Assembly: GCA_910588955.1 (NCBI GenBank)
Contig: CAJURQ010000011.1
Span: 24,853 to 88,852, forward strand
DNA: 64,000 bases
Reading direction: 5' to 3'
Source of the DNA: an uncultured Lachnospiraceae bacterium
GTDB taxonomy: Bacteria; Bacillota; Clostridia; Lachnospirales; Lachnospiraceae
The notes below the pieces were generated by a model. The model did not search any database, had not been told where the DNA came from, and saw only the letters and a program-made list of their open reading frames with translations. The position numbers were made by a program, and so were the translations under genes. Shown here one piece after another: positions 1 through 9,026 of the stretch (the stretch's first letter is position 1; each line of letters starts with the position of its first letter).

Positions 1-311
1 GTATAGACATCTCCCTTCAAGACGCCGACATCTTTCTTCAAAACCTGAACGTCTTCTTTCAGTCCACTAACGTCTTCCTGCAGAGCACAAACATCTTCCT
101 TCAAATCCCCGACGTCTTTCTTCAAGACATAAACGTCTTCTTTCAGTCCCTGTACATCTTCCTTCAATCCACTGACATCTTCCTTCAGTCCCTGTACATC
201 TTCCTTCAATCCACTGACATCTTCCTTCAAGACATGGATATCATCTTTAATAGGCTGCAGTTTCTTTTCCAGCACATCTGACATTGCAAGCAACAGTTCA
301 TCATTATTCAT
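1..311 (-). CDS. Heptad-repeat coiled-coil protein, 3' end outside the window
   Basis: The reading frame opens at an ATG (309-311) preceded by AAGGAGG and runs off the left edge, so only the first 103 residues are visible. After about 25 residues the protein becomes eleven consecutive heptads of the form L-K-E-D-V-x-x, with Leu and Val at the a/d-like positions and Lys/Glu/Asp outside. This is a textbook parallel coiled coil, encoded by 21-bp near-repeats. No signal peptide is seen at the N terminus. Such repeats occur in phage-tail-like, chromosome-associated or small DUF-type scaffold proteins. The function cannot be named from this fragment. Confidence 0.7.
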   Translation of the reverse strand, partial: MNNDELLLAMSDVLEKKLQPIKDDIHVLKEDVSGLKEDVQGLKEDVSGLKEDVQGLKEDVYVLKKDVGDLKEDVCALQEDVSGLKEDVQVLKKDVGVLKGDVY

Positions 312-706
312 TTATCTTCCTCCTTATGATTTTATGGAAGCTCCCGCTGACACGAACAGTATATCATCGCCCCTATTGCCTGTCTATTGTAACAAAAGCA
401 CAAAACGGTATTCGGAATTACGAATTTAGCGAAACTGCACAACACTATATTTTGTATAAATCATATATTTTTTCGTGACCAGCAACTATATCTTGACCTC
501 TCCCATGTACCTATCGCTATTTCGTTAACTATTTTTTTACAGGGAAACAGGAAAGATGCTTGTTCCATTTATTTCTCTTTTACAGGAAAAATGCCGAAAT
601 TATTACGCCCTCCCACAGGGCGGTCCTTCTCATTGACTTTTCACCCAAAAAAGCATAAGATATATACAGGGTTTTTGTATTAATTTTCATAAGAGGGGGT
701 ACTCAA
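312..706. other. Intergenic region with hairpin and promoter
   Basis: AT-rich spacer between divergent genes. It holds a short hairpin at 606-622 (CGCCCT/AGGGCG) and the promoter listed at 633-661. No further coding potential is recognisable. Confidence 0.5.
633..661 (+). promoter_or_regulatory. Sigma-A type promoter for the cNMP-binding gene
   Basis: TTGACT at 633-638 and TAAGAT at 656-661 are separated by 17 bases, about 45 bases ahead of the ATG at 707. A ribosome site (AGAGGGGG) follows directly before the start. Confidence 0.6.
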
Positions 707-2968
707 ATGGCAGTAAAAGAATTTCCTGCGGGCACACAGTTGATCCAGAGTGAGCAAAATCTGACTGCCCTGCATGTCATTGCAAAAGGAAGCGTGCGCG
801 CCTCCTATCCCGGGGGCACTTTTTATCTGAAAAAAGGGGACGTTATCGGCGTCTGTGAGGTTTTTTTCGGCTCTCACTTTATCACCTATGAGACGGAGGA
901 ACCTACGGGAATCGCCTCCTATCCTTGTACTGCATTGCAGCTTTCCGCGCTGATGCAGAAAAGCATAGACTTAGCGAACATGATTGTCGCCTCGTTATTC
1001 CGGCAGTTCCGCGAAATATATGACCAGTATGAACTGATGCGCTTCGACTGCGAAAATATCTATCACTTTCTGATGGATCACTATGAAGAGTATAAGTCCT
1101 TCTGCGTCAAGCACGGCATTACGCCGAGAGCCCTGCCCGATATGGACGACTTATCTCCTCTTATTCTGGAAGAAGATATGGAAAGCTGGATAGACGGTTA
1201 TTACGAGCAGTTGACTGCTATAGTCACTGAAAAATCGTCCAAATTCCACAACAATGCGTTTCTTGCGGGCGTCGTTCTGAAAGCAGATCAGGATATCCAC
1301 CGCATTATTTCCATATGCCGCGTTTTCTATGATTACAAGGCAGACATTGCACACCTGCTGATGAACGAGAATCACCTCGACCTGTTTGACCTTTACGCGG
1401 GTCTTTTATATAAAATCGGTGCAAATGACAAGGATTCCACCACGCTGATCGCTACCATCTCCACAATGATGATTCAGTTGGAGGATCTGCCCTCGATTGA
1501 CAGGGAAATGTATCAGCAGAGGGCTGCAGAATACCGCACCAAACTGGAAACTCTCGGAGACGGCGCGGAAGAAGATGCTGCAGCAGCGGCGGATGATGTT
1601 GCCGATATAGAAAATTCCATGAACACCATCCTCACATATGCGGAGGTAAGCGCCGAAACCGCGGTTTCCTTCCGCGAGGCGGTAAATAAGTTTGCCCAGA
1701 TGACCGATAAGAACGCTTCCGACGACACGGCGAGAAAACTGCGGCTTTCCATCACGAAGCTCTTCTACCAGATTTATGAAAAATCCTTTATCAAGAGCAT
1801 GAAAGATCCGGCTTTCGTTCCGAAAGTGTTAAAGATGTTCTTCAACTTCGGCTACGTGGACGAAAATCTTGCCGGGCGTGAAAATGCCGCATACCTGTAC
1901 AAAATTGTTGACAAGATTCCTTCCGAACCCAAGCGCAAGGTTTACACCGCCTATGAATGGTTTACCGCCATCTACAAAGGCGAGAAAGAGCCAAGCCGCA
2001 ACGAGTTTGACTCTGACTATCCCGCATTTCTGCGCGAGCAGAAAATGTCCGGCAATATCACCGCCGCGGACGAAGCGCGGATGCAGAACGATCCGCTGGA
2101 AAAAGTGCTCTTCGAGATACGCAATATGTTCCAGACCGTCAACAAGATTACCTTTGGGCGCGTTTTAAGCTTCTGCCCGGTGTTCTCGGAGCACAACGTC
2201 TTAAAGGAGCTGGACGGCACGCTCGTATCTGCGGATAAAGTGGCGAATGCTTTCCAACAGATCCGCGCGATCGACTTCAGCGCTTACTACCGCGACGTTA
2301 TTTACACGAATCCCGACATCGGTATCGGCAAGGAGACTGTCGGTGTGGAGGTGCTTCCCGACATCGTCCTGATGCCCAACGTGGGAACCCGCGGCATCGC
2401 ATGGCAGGAGATCGAGGGGCGTAAGCGTACAACCCCGGCGCGCATGATGGTATCTGTCTTCCAGATGGAAGATTTGACTAATATTCTGGTCCGTCTGACC
2501 GGAGACTTCCGTTGGGAAATGTGCAAACGTGTTCAGGGTGCCCGCTGGAACGATATTTCCGAAGCGTCTCTCACGAGCGAATACTTCGACTACATCCAGT
2601 TTTACCGCAAAAACCGCGAACTGTCCGCTGACGCGAAGGACAAAATCAAGCTCAGTATGCAGAAAGCGAAAAATAGTTATAAAGAAATGTTTATCAGGGA
2701 CTACGAGGCATGGGTTCTCTACGAGGGTACGGGTTCACCCAGATTAAACAAAGTGTCACGTAATATCATTTTCACCTACTGTCCTTTCTCGAAGGAGATT
2801 CGGACAAAGTTGATGGCAAACCCGCTCTACAAGGAAACTATGACGCGTTACGACATTAAACTGGCACAGAAGATCCACCATTTTGACAATGTCTTCCAGA
2901 AGCTGAAAAACACGGGAACGCCAATCCCGCCAGAGCTTCAAAGGCAGCGTGAGTATCTGGAGATGTAA
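707..2968 (+). CDS. Large protein with N-terminal cyclic nucleotide-binding domain
   Basis: A 753-residue soluble protein. Residues about 1-125 have the beta-roll pattern of a Crp/Fnr-type cyclic nucleotide-binding domain (hydrophobic strands, GSVRASYPGG and KKGDVIGV turns). There is no Crp-type helix-turn-helix after it. Instead roughly 600 mostly helical residues follow, with an acidic Ala/Asp-rich stretch near residue 285 and a C-terminal part rich in aromatic and charged residues that I cannot assign. No membrane segment or signal peptide is visible. The gene is monocistronic, with a good promoter and ribosome site. The N-terminal domain is a sensor by analogy. The ligand and the role of the long C-terminal part are unknown. 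Confidence 0.75.
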   Translation: MAVKEFPAGTQLIQSEQNLTALHVIAKGSVRASYPGGTFYLKKGDVIGVCEVFFGSHFITYETEEPTGIASYPCTALQLSALMQKSIDLANMIVASLFRQFREIYDQYELMRFDCENIYHFLMDHYEEYKSFCVKHGITPRALPDMDDLSPLILEEDMESWIDGYYEQLTAIVTEKSSKFHNNAFLAGVVLKADQDIHRIISICRVFYDYKADIAHLLMNENHLDLFDLYAGLLYKIGANDKDSTTLIATISTMMIQLEDLPSIDREMYQQRAAEYRTKLETLGDGAEEDAAAAADDVADIENSMNTILTYAEVSAETAVSFREAVNKFAQMTDKNASDDTARKLRLSITKLFYQIYEKSFIKSMKDPAFVPKVLKMFFNFGYVDENLAGRENAAYLYKIVDKIPSEPKRKVYTAYEWFTAIYKGEKEPSRNEFDSDYPAFLREQKMSGNITAADEARMQNDPLEKVLFEIRNMFQTVNKITFGRVLSFCPVFSEHNVLKELDGTLVSADKVANAFQQIRAIDFSAYYRDVIYTNPDIGIGKETVGVEVLPDIVLMPNVGTRGIAWQEIEGRKRTTPARMMVSVFQMEDLTNILVRLTGDFRWEMCKRVQGARWNDISEASLTSEYFDYIQFYRKNRELSADAKDKIKLSMQKAKNSYKEMFIRDYEAWVLYEGTGSPRLNKVSRNIIFTYCPFSKEIRTKLMANPLYKETMTRYDIKLAQKIHHFDNVFQKLKNTGTPIPPELQRQREYLEM

Positions 2969-3108
2969 AACACGTCTCGCTAATATAGTGTTATTCTTTT
3001 GTAATATAATTATAGACTCTAAGGGGAAAACACGGTATATTGATTACAGACTTGATTACGGAAGTCAAGTCGGCAATAGCAATTCCGAAGAATTCCCCTT
3101 TTACACAA

Positions 3109-3145
3109 GCAAGACCCCCGGAGGTAGCACCTTCGGGGGTCTTGC
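3109..3145 (+). terminator. Strong GC-rich hairpin after the cNMP-binding gene
   Basis: GCAAGACCCCCG (3109-3120) pairs exactly with CGGGGGTCTTGC (3134-3145), and a few inner pairs extend the stem. It lies about 140 bases after the stop at 2968. The following T-run is weak, so it may act mainly as a transcript-end stabiliser or work from both sides. Confidence 0.55.
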
Positions 3146-3161
3146 TATATGAATATACTCC

Positions 3162-3334
3162 GCAGTGCAAGCTCGAAAAACCTTCGGTTTTCCTCGCTCG
3201 CGGGCTGTCTACGCTCCGCTTCGGTCCGTGCTGAACAAGCGCCACCGGCGCTTAGCACCGCACTATGCATCCATTCGGAGAAACGTTTCGGTGAGCAAGC
3301 TCCCCGCTCCGCTTCTCCTCAGTCTGCGCACTGC
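3162..3334. repeat. Multi-hairpin intergenic element
   Basis: Outer arms GCAGTGC (3162-3168) and GCACTGC (3328-3334) enclose several hairpins. One is a UUCG-loop hairpin starting at CTCGAAAAACC near 3172. Another is a perfect AAGCGCC/GGCGCTT hairpin at 3237-3253. The CTCGAAAA...TCCTCG block and the neighbouring CTCCGCTTCGGTCCGT resemble the reverse complement of the elements at 13189 and 49510, so this looks like a diverged member of the same family. Confidence 0.5.
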
Positions 3335-3337
3335 TCA

Positions 3338-4642
3338 TTACTTTCGCGAATTATCCGTACTCGCAGGCTTCACAAGGAACAGACTGATCAACAGTGCGAT
3401 GATATAGAGCACGATCGTGAAGTACAGCACGTTTTGGTAGCCGACGGGATTGACCATATTACCGTGGGAATCCTCGATAAAGCTTCCCGTATTGCTCACA
3501 ATCAGGGTTGCGATCTGGTTGCCGGTAAGACCCGCAAACGCCCACGCGGAAAGGGTGATACCGTGAATCGCGCTGATGCTGCTCATGCCGTAGTGGTCGG
3601 AAAGCAGGGTCGGCACATTGGAGAAGCCGCCGCCGTATCCGGCATTTACCATAAATACCAGCGCCAGCACAAGAACAACCAGCAGCATATTGCCTTCACC
3701 GTTCTTAATGCCGCCTGTGAGCATAACCGCGCCGGTAAATACAATCGAGAGCACGAAAATCAGCTTGTAGATCGTATTTCTGTCCTTCAGGTGATCCGCC
3801 CAAGCGGAGAAACCGAGACGCCCGCCCGCATTAAAGATTGCGGATACGGTAGAGATCACACCGACCACGCCCGCAAGACCGATACATTTCACAATCATCT
3901 TCTCCTGTGAGATCAGCGCAAGACCGCAGGTGATATTGATGTAGAACATCAGCCAGATACCTACGTAATTGCTGACCGGGCGGGTTTTGATGGTCGCCAT
4001 AATGCCCTGTCCTTTTTCTTTCTTCTGCGGCTCATGCCAGCCCGCGGGCTTCGCCAGAAGGAGATGACCCACAAACATCATGACAAAATAAACCGCCGCT
4101 AAGATGTAGAACATCTTATAGATGCCGCCCTCGCCCAGATTTGCAAGGAGCGCCTGCATGATGGGACTCGCAATCGCCTTGGCGCCGCCAAAGCCCGCCA
4201 CCGCGAGACCTGTCGCAAGACCTTTCTTATCCTCAAACCAGAGCATCAGTGTCTTTACCGGGGACAGATAACCTGTTCCGAGTCCCACGCCCATGATAAA
4301 GCCGTAGCAGACATAAATGCCGACCAGCGCCAGCGGGCTGCCGGGATTGTTGCCTCCATAATAGATGAAGAAACCTGTGCCCGCCATACCGAGGGCAAAC
4401 GTGATCGTTGCGATCAGGGACGACTTATGAATGTCCTTCTCCACCACATTGCCTAAAAACGCCGCGGACATGCCGAGGAAGAAAATGGCGAAACTGAACG
4501 CCCACTCTGTGGCTGCCTTGGAAAAGCCTATGTAGTCAGCGATCTCCTGACTGAAGATAGACCAGCAGTACACCGTACCGATGCTGAAGTGCAGGAGCAA
4601 TGCCGGGATCGCGGCACGCACCCATTTGTTTTGACTTTTCAT
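3338..4642 (-). CDS. MFS transporter of the oxalate/formate antiporter (OFA) family
   Basis: A 434-residue membrane protein with about twelve hydrophobic segments. The N-terminal LHFSIGTVYCWSIF block and the GTGYLSP region before the central loop fit the OFA branch of the major facilitator superfamily, which exchanges small organic acids. A basic linker of about 25 residues (KKEKGQG) separates the two six-helix halves. It is transcribed alone from its own promoter (4705-4733), head-on toward the terminator region at 3.1 kb. The family members known best carry oxalate, formate or related monocarboxylates. The actual substrate cannot be read from the sequence. Confidence 0.85.
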   Translation of the reverse strand: MKSQNKWVRAAIPALLLHFSIGTVYCWSIFSQEIADYIGFSKAATEWAFSFAIFFLGMSAAFLGNVVEKDIHKSSLIATITFALGMAGTGFFIYYGGNNPGSPLALVGIYVCYGFIMGVGLGTGYLSPVKTLMLWFEDKKGLATGLAVAGFGGAKAIASPIMQALLANLGEGGIYKMFYILAAVYFVMMFVGHLLLAKPAGWHEPQKKEKGQGIMATIKTRPVSNYVGIWLMFYINITCGLALISQEKMIVKCIGLAGVVGVISTVSAIFNAGGRLGFSAWADHLKDRNTIYKLIFVLSIVFTGAVMLTGGIKNGEGNMLLVVLVLALVFMVNAGYGGGFSNVPTLLSDHYGMSSISAIHGITLSAWAFAGLTGNQIATLIVSNTGSFIEDSHGNMVNPVGYQNVLYFTIVLYIIALLISLFLVKPASTDNSRK

Positions 4643-4704
4643 GTTGAGTACCTGTTATCCTTTCGTTAATTTATTAAATATTAGTACTTTTAATAACTTT
4701 AATA

Positions 4705-4733
4705 ATTTTATAATATATTCTTTAGAATTTCAA
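4705..4733 (-). promoter_or_regulatory. Promoter of the MFS gene
   Basis: On the minus strand TTGAAA (4728-4733) and TAAAAT (4705-4710) are spaced by 17 bases in a very AT-rich stretch. The start codon is 60 bases downstream. Confidence 0.5.
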
Positions 4734-4745
4734 GACCAGTTACAT

Positions 4746-6569
4746 TTACTTAAGAACCAATACCGAAAACCCGGGCATCACAGCCTTTCCATTCTCAAAG
4801 CTGATCTTCTCCTCCCCGGTGACAAGCATACCCCCGATCTCCGTATCCGCGCCGATATTTTTACCGTTTAAGGTAATGCCGGTCAGATCCAGTTCCTCCG
4901 TCTTTGCCCCCGTCACAAAAATGAGCAGAAGCTCCGAGTCCCCGTAAACCTTCTGGATGGCGCAGACGCTTTCCCGCGTATCATCCGCCAGAAAATCCCC
5001 CACAAGGACGTATTTTGCATCCCCTCTGGCAATCTCCGGATTCTGGTTGCGGATTTTGATAACCTTCTTATAAAACTGATAGACGGAAAGCTCGTCCTTC
5101 TCCTGCTCCTCCAGACTTTCAAACTTCATCTTCACGTCTTCCATATCCGCCGGACCGTCGCACATGCCTGCCGCGTCGGGGTTCATGCTCCAGTACATGG
5201 GCGCGCGCTTGTTCTCGTCCTTGCCGGAGCCTTTCATGCCAAGCTCCTCCCCGTAATAGAGGAATGCCGACCCGCCCATAAACAGGTTCATGGCGCCCGC
5301 CATCTTTGTCTGCGCGGCGGAATTGTCCCCCGCATAGTAGCCCGCGCTTCTGCCCATGTCGTGATTGGTATAGAAAGGCGCGTCAATATAATCCGCGTTG
5401 TAGGCACCGAACGTCTCCTCCATACTGCTGACCGCCGCGCCGTATTTTGCCGCGGAAGCCCCGTTTAACACCTTGGATATAATGCCGTCTTTGTCCGCAA
5501 AGGCGAAGTTGAAAACGCTGTCGATGCCGCTCCCATAATAGGGCGCGTAGTCCGCCATATCAAGCCACGCCTCGCCCACAAGGTAAGCGTCTGGTTTCTG
5601 CCCTTTGACCGTATCGGTCAGCCACGCCAGAAAGTCAATATTGGACTGGGGCGCGCCGGAATAAAACTCTTTCACCGCGTCCAGACGGAAACCGCCCACC
5701 CCCATGTCCAGCCAGTATTTCGTGATTTTGGCGATCTCCTCCCGCAGGGGCTCACAGTCTAAATTGAAATCGGGCATCTCCGACCAGAACTGCGCCTCGT
5801 AAAACCAGTCGGTCCCCTCCACGGGATAGTAGCCGCCGCCCTGCTCCTTGGAAAAATGATAATAGTCAACATAGGGACAGTCCGCCGCGTCCGGCTCGCC
5901 GCCATTCAGCCCTTTCAGATACGCGCACGCCTCCTGAAACCATGGATTCTGCGACGAGCTGTGATTTAACACCAGATCCATGATAACCTTGATGCCCCGC
6001 TCATCACACGCCGCAAGCAGTTCCTTGAAATCCTCCAGCGTGCCGTACTCCTCGTCTATGGCGTAATAATCCGCCACGTCATACTTGTGATACGTGGGCG
6101 AAGGGTTCACGGGCATCAGCCAGATGCCATTGCATCCCAGGTCCGTGTCCGTGGCGTCGTCCCCGTCGTTGATGTAGTCCAGCTTGGAAATCAACCCCTG
6201 CAAGTCTCCCACGCCGTCCCCGTCGCTGTCGCAGAAGGAGTAGACGAACACCTCATAATACGTCCTGTAATTGTCGTCGATGATCTGCAGCGGGTTATCC
6301 TCCCACGGCTCCTTGGCTGATGCTTCCGCCGCCTGCTCCCCTGCGTCACCGCCGCCCGCGGTCGTGCTCTCCTCATCGGCATCTGCGCCTGCCGCCGTGC
6401 CATCCGCCGTGTTTCCCCCGTCTGCCGACGAATTGTCCGCTCCTATCCCAGACTGCTCCTCCAAAGCCGCCCCGTCCGGCGCTGCCGGATTCTCCGCGCC
6501 CCCGCAGCCTCCAATCACCAGAGCCGCCGCCAATAGCTCCGCAAAAAATTTCACTTTCCTACTTCTCAT
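4746..6569 (-). CDS. Lipoprotein alpha-amylase family GH13 enzyme
   Basis: I start at the ATG at 6569, which has GGAG at good distance; another ATG lies five codons upstream. The N terminus is a lipoprotein signal ending VIGGC, followed by about 70 low-complexity Ala/Gly/Asp/Glu residues that act as a spacer from the membrane. The rest is a GH13 (beta/alpha)8 barrel: the DSDGDGVGDLQGL block, DLVLNH, the nucleophile in GFRLDAV, the acid/base in VGEAW and the transition-state pair in TNHD. It should act outside the cell on alpha-glucan oligosaccharides. It is the last gene of the importer cluster, separated from malG-like by a hairpin. Confidence 0.9.
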   Translation of the reverse strand: MRSRKVKFFAELLAAALVIGGCGGAENPAAPDGAALEEQSGIGADNSSADGGNTADGTAAGADADEESTTAGGGDAGEQAAEASAKEPWEDNPLQIIDDNYRTYYEVFVYSFCDSDGDGVGDLQGLISKLDYINDGDDATDTDLGCNGIWLMPVNPSPTYHKYDVADYYAIDEEYGTLEDFKELLAACDERGIKVIMDLVLNHSSSQNPWFQEACAYLKGLNGGEPDAADCPYVDYYHFSKEQGGGYYPVEGTDWFYEAQFWSEMPDFNLDCEPLREEIAKITKYWLDMGVGGFRLDAVKEFYSGAPQSNIDFLAWLTDTVKGQKPDAYLVGEAWLDMADYAPYYGSGIDSVFNFAFADKDGIISKVLNGASAAKYGAAVSSMEETFGAYNADYIDAPFYTNHDMGRSAGYYAGDNSAAQTKMAGAMNLFMGGSAFLYYGEELGMKGSGKDENKRAPMYWSMNPDAAGMCDGPADMEDVKMKFESLEEQEKDELSVYQFYKKVIKIRNQNPEIARGDAKYVLVGDFLADDTRESVCAIQKVYGDSELLLIFVTGAKTEELDLTGITLNGKNIGADTEIGGMLVTGEEKISFENGKAVMPGFSVLVLK

Positions 6570-6638
6570 TTTATATTTCTCCATTTCTCAGTTCAGTCGC
6601 GCGATAAAGTTATGTAAACCTTTCCCCGTAAACACAAA

Positions 6639-6668
6639 CAAGCTGCACCTTTTAACAGGTACAGCTTG
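6639..6668 (-). terminator. Hairpin between permease and amylase genes
   Basis: CAAGCTG-ACCT and AGGT-CAGCTTG pair with one bulge on each side around a TTTAAC loop. It could attenuate read-through from the transporter genes into the amylase or protect the upstream message. There is no strong U-run. Confidence 0.45.
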
Positions 6669-6681
6669 CTAAAATTACTCC

Positions 6682-7524
6682 TTATCCTTTCACAGAACCT
6701 CCCGTAATACCTTCTACATAGAACTTCTGCATAATCAAAAACAGAATCGAGATCGGCACGGATATCACCACGCCGCCCGCGCAGAATACGGAGAAGTATT
6801 TGTTGATCATGGACTTGCCCAGCATGTTGAACAGTCCGATCGCCACCGTCCAGTCCGTCGCGATGCCGGAATTAAGCATCAGCTTCGCAAACACGAAATC
6901 GCCCCACGGCACCAGGAAAGAACTGATAACCGTATATACGATGATGGGCTTGGAAAGCGGAATGATAATCTTCCAGAAAATCTTCGCCTCGGAAGCGCCC
7001 TCCAGTCTTGCCGCCTCACTTAAGGAAACGGAAATCGTGTCCATGAAACCCTTACAGATCAGGAAACCCAGCCCCGCGCCCGCGGAGTACACGATAATCA
7101 TACCGATGTGGCTGTTGGTCAGGTTAAATGTCTTTAAAATAAAGTAAATAGCGATCATGGAAAGCACGCCCGGGAACATATTCAGGATAATGCTGAAACT
7201 CATCAGCGACTTTCTGCCCGGGAACCGCAATTTACTCATGGTATAACTCACCATCAGCACAAGGACGGTGGAGATCAGACAGGTAAAGATTGCAATCACC
7301 AGCGTATTCATAAACCACTTATTGTACTGCACGATGGAATCCGACCGCAGGAATAACTGCGCGTAATTGTCCATCGTCCAATCCTCCGGGAAGAAGTGGG
7401 AGGTATTGATTCCCTTGTACGCGCTAAACGACGTAACAAACAGCCAGAGAATCGGTATCAGCCACACCACCGCGAGGAGAAGCAAAACAAGATGTCTTAA
7501 AATAGAATTGATCGTCTTTTTCAT
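6682..7524 (-). CDS. MalG-like carbohydrate ABC transporter permease
   Basis: A 280-residue permease with six predicted membrane segments and the cytoplasmic EAA loop (LSEAARLEGA...P) that contacts the ATPase. It pairs with the MalF-like permease upstream: the stop TAA of that gene and this ATG share one base (7524), so translation is coupled. Both belong to the maltodextrin/galacto-oligosaccharide importer branch (MdxG, GanQ). The amylase next to it favours maltodextrins, while the nearby GH53 genes leave galacto-oligosaccharides possible. No ATPase gene is in the window, as usual where a shared MsmK/MsmX-type ATPase is encoded elsewhere. Confidence 0.88.
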   Translation of the reverse strand: MKKTINSILRHLVLLLLAVVWLIPILWLFVTSFSAYKGINTSHFFPEDWTMDNYAQLFLRSDSIVQYNKWFMNTLVIAIFTCLISTVLVLMVSYTMSKLRFPGRKSLMSFSIILNMFPGVLSMIAIYFILKTFNLTNSHIGMIIVYSAGAGLGFLICKGFMDTISVSLSEAARLEGASEAKIFWKIIIPLSKPIIVYTVISSFLVPWGDFVFAKLMLNSGIATDWTVAIGLFNMLGKSMINKYFSVFCAGGVVISVPISILFLIMQKFYVEGITGGSVKG

Positions 7525-8951
7525 TATTGAAATTCCTCCTCCTTATCTCCCTTGATGGTTCTTGTAAACGTAACGAGCGTAAACGCCGCGCAGATGATAA
7601 ATACGATGATACCGATCACGGACGCCATCTTATAGTTGTAATACTCGTTCGTCAGCCTGAACAGCCATGTAACCAGCAGGTCAACCTCCTTCGCGTTGGA
7701 GTTCGCCAGAAGCTGGTCGCTTGTGACATACACATCCTGCGTCAGCAGATAAATCACGTTAAAGTTGTTGATGTTCTTTACAAAATCCGTAATCAGGCTC
7801 GGTCCTGTCACGAAAAGCATGTACGGCATTGTGATCTTGATAAAGATCTGTAACGGGTTCGCGCCGTCGATCCGCGCGCTCTCGATCTGATCCTCGGGAA
7901 TGTTCATCAGAACGCCCGTCGCAATCAGCATCTGATAGGGAATGCCGACCCAGATATTGATGATGACGATCATCACCTTCGCCCAGCCCGGATTGGTCAG
8001 GAACGGAATGTAACTTAAGTTGGAGGGAACAAGCCCCACATTCTTCAGAAAATCCGTCAGACCGATGCTTGTGCAGAAGGTATTGACGATACCGCTGTCA
8101 GCGAAGAAGTTACGCACCAGAAGCAGCGTCACAAACTGAGGCACCGCAATCGCGATGATGAAGAGCGTTCTCCACATCTTCGGCATCTTTGTCTTCTTAT
8201 TATTAATAAACTTGGCGAGCAGGATACCACCGATATAGGTCGTAAAGGTGGCAAGCACCGCCCACTCCAGTGTCCAAGTCAATACTTTCTTAAAGGAATA
8301 ACCAAAAGTCACCGTCACGGAATCCGTGAACAGGCTCTTGAAGTTTGACCACCCAACCCATGTAAACAGGGCGCTTGGCGGCATATGCTGCTGGTCATAG
8401 TTGGTAAACGCAACAGCCACCAGCACCAGAATCGGCAGAATATTCATCAGAATAATACCGATCGCCGGCAGCGTCAGCAATGTAATATGAAATTTTTCGT
8501 TAAACAGCGCCTGCACATCTTCCTTAAAGGTATTGATGTGTTCTCCGTTTTCTTTCCGAACCTGCAGGCGGTAAACCGCTTTCATGTTTGCGATCCAGAA
8601 CATGATAAATACAACAATGAGAAAAAGTGCAATAATGGAATTCAACAGAATCAGGAAAGAGTTGTCATAGTCGTTGACCGTGCTGGTCATAGTCAACGGG
8701 TCAAACACCTGCTCAAACTGCACCGTACCGAGCGTTCCGAACTTCGCAAGGTTTGGCGCCGCATAACCGACGCACAGGACAACAAACAGCGCTTCCACCA
8801 GAAACATGATAATACCGTTAATTACCTGTTTTCTTGCCAGATAACCCGCGCCCATCAGAACCGCTGACAGTTTAACCCATACATCTCCCTTGACAAAGGC
8901 AATTCCAATATTCTTAAAATAATTTCCCATCGCGTTTAATGCCTTCTTCAT
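7524..8951 (-). CDS. MalF-like carbohydrate ABC transporter permease
   Basis: The start chosen (8951) has GGAGG seven bases ahead; an ATG four codons upstream overlaps that site. The protein is about 475 residues, longer than a typical MalG-like partner because of an N-terminal extension with extra membrane segments and a periplasm-facing loop, as in MdxF-type permeases. The C-terminal half carries the EAA loop (ESARIDGANPL...P). It forms the membrane channel with the MalG-like protein. The 217-base gap to the binding-protein gene is filled with stem-loops. Confidence 0.88.
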   Translation of the reverse strand: MKKALNAMGNYFKNIGIAFVKGDVWVKLSAVLMGAGYLARKQVINGIIMFLVEALFVVLCVGYAAPNLAKFGTLGTVQFEQVFDPLTMTSTVNDYDNSFLILLNSIIALFLIVVFIMFWIANMKAVYRLQVRKENGEHINTFKEDVQALFNEKFHITLLTLPAIGIILMNILPILVLVAVAFTNYDQQHMPPSALFTWVGWSNFKSLFTDSVTVTFGYSFKKVLTWTLEWAVLATFTTYIGGILLAKFINNKKTKMPKMWRTLFIIAIAVPQFVTLLLVRNFFADSGIVNTFCTSIGLTDFLKNVGLVPSNLSYIPFLTNPGWAKVMIVIINIWVGIPYQMLIATGVLMNIPEDQIESARIDGANPLQIFIKITMPYMLFVTGPSLITDFVKNINNFNVIYLLTQDVYVTSDQLLANSNAKEVDLLVTWLFRLTNEYYNYKMASVIGIIVFIICAAFTLVTFTRTIKGDKEEEFQ

Positions 8952-9026
8952 TTGAACCTCCATGCCAAAGTCGTTTTCTACTATAAAGCCCCTTATGAAA
9001 TGAAAAACAACCGTCTTCTTTCAGAA

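Larger units (their letters stand above)
2969..3337. other. Intergenic region between convergent genes
   Basis: Contains a terminator-like hairpin (3109-3145) and a multi-hairpin element (3162-3334). The open frames that cross it on the plus strand have no ribosome site and run into the antisense of the MFS gene, so no gene is called. Confidence 0.6.

Noticed and set aside
1..250. Repeats at the left edge as CRISPR or satellite DNA
   Set aside because: The 21-base unit is in frame and encodes coiled-coil heptads behind a good start site.
3149..3910. Long plus-strand reading frame
   Set aside because: It runs antisense through the MFS gene, has no ribosome site and its product has no protein-like pattern.
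6271..6672. Plus-strand frame over the start of the amylase gene
   Set aside because: Pro/Ser/Ala-rich shadow of the lipoprotein linker on the other strand.
8385..8867. Plus-strand frame inside the malF-like gene
   Set aside because: Gln/Asn/His-rich antisense product without a start site; the minus-strand permease is clear.
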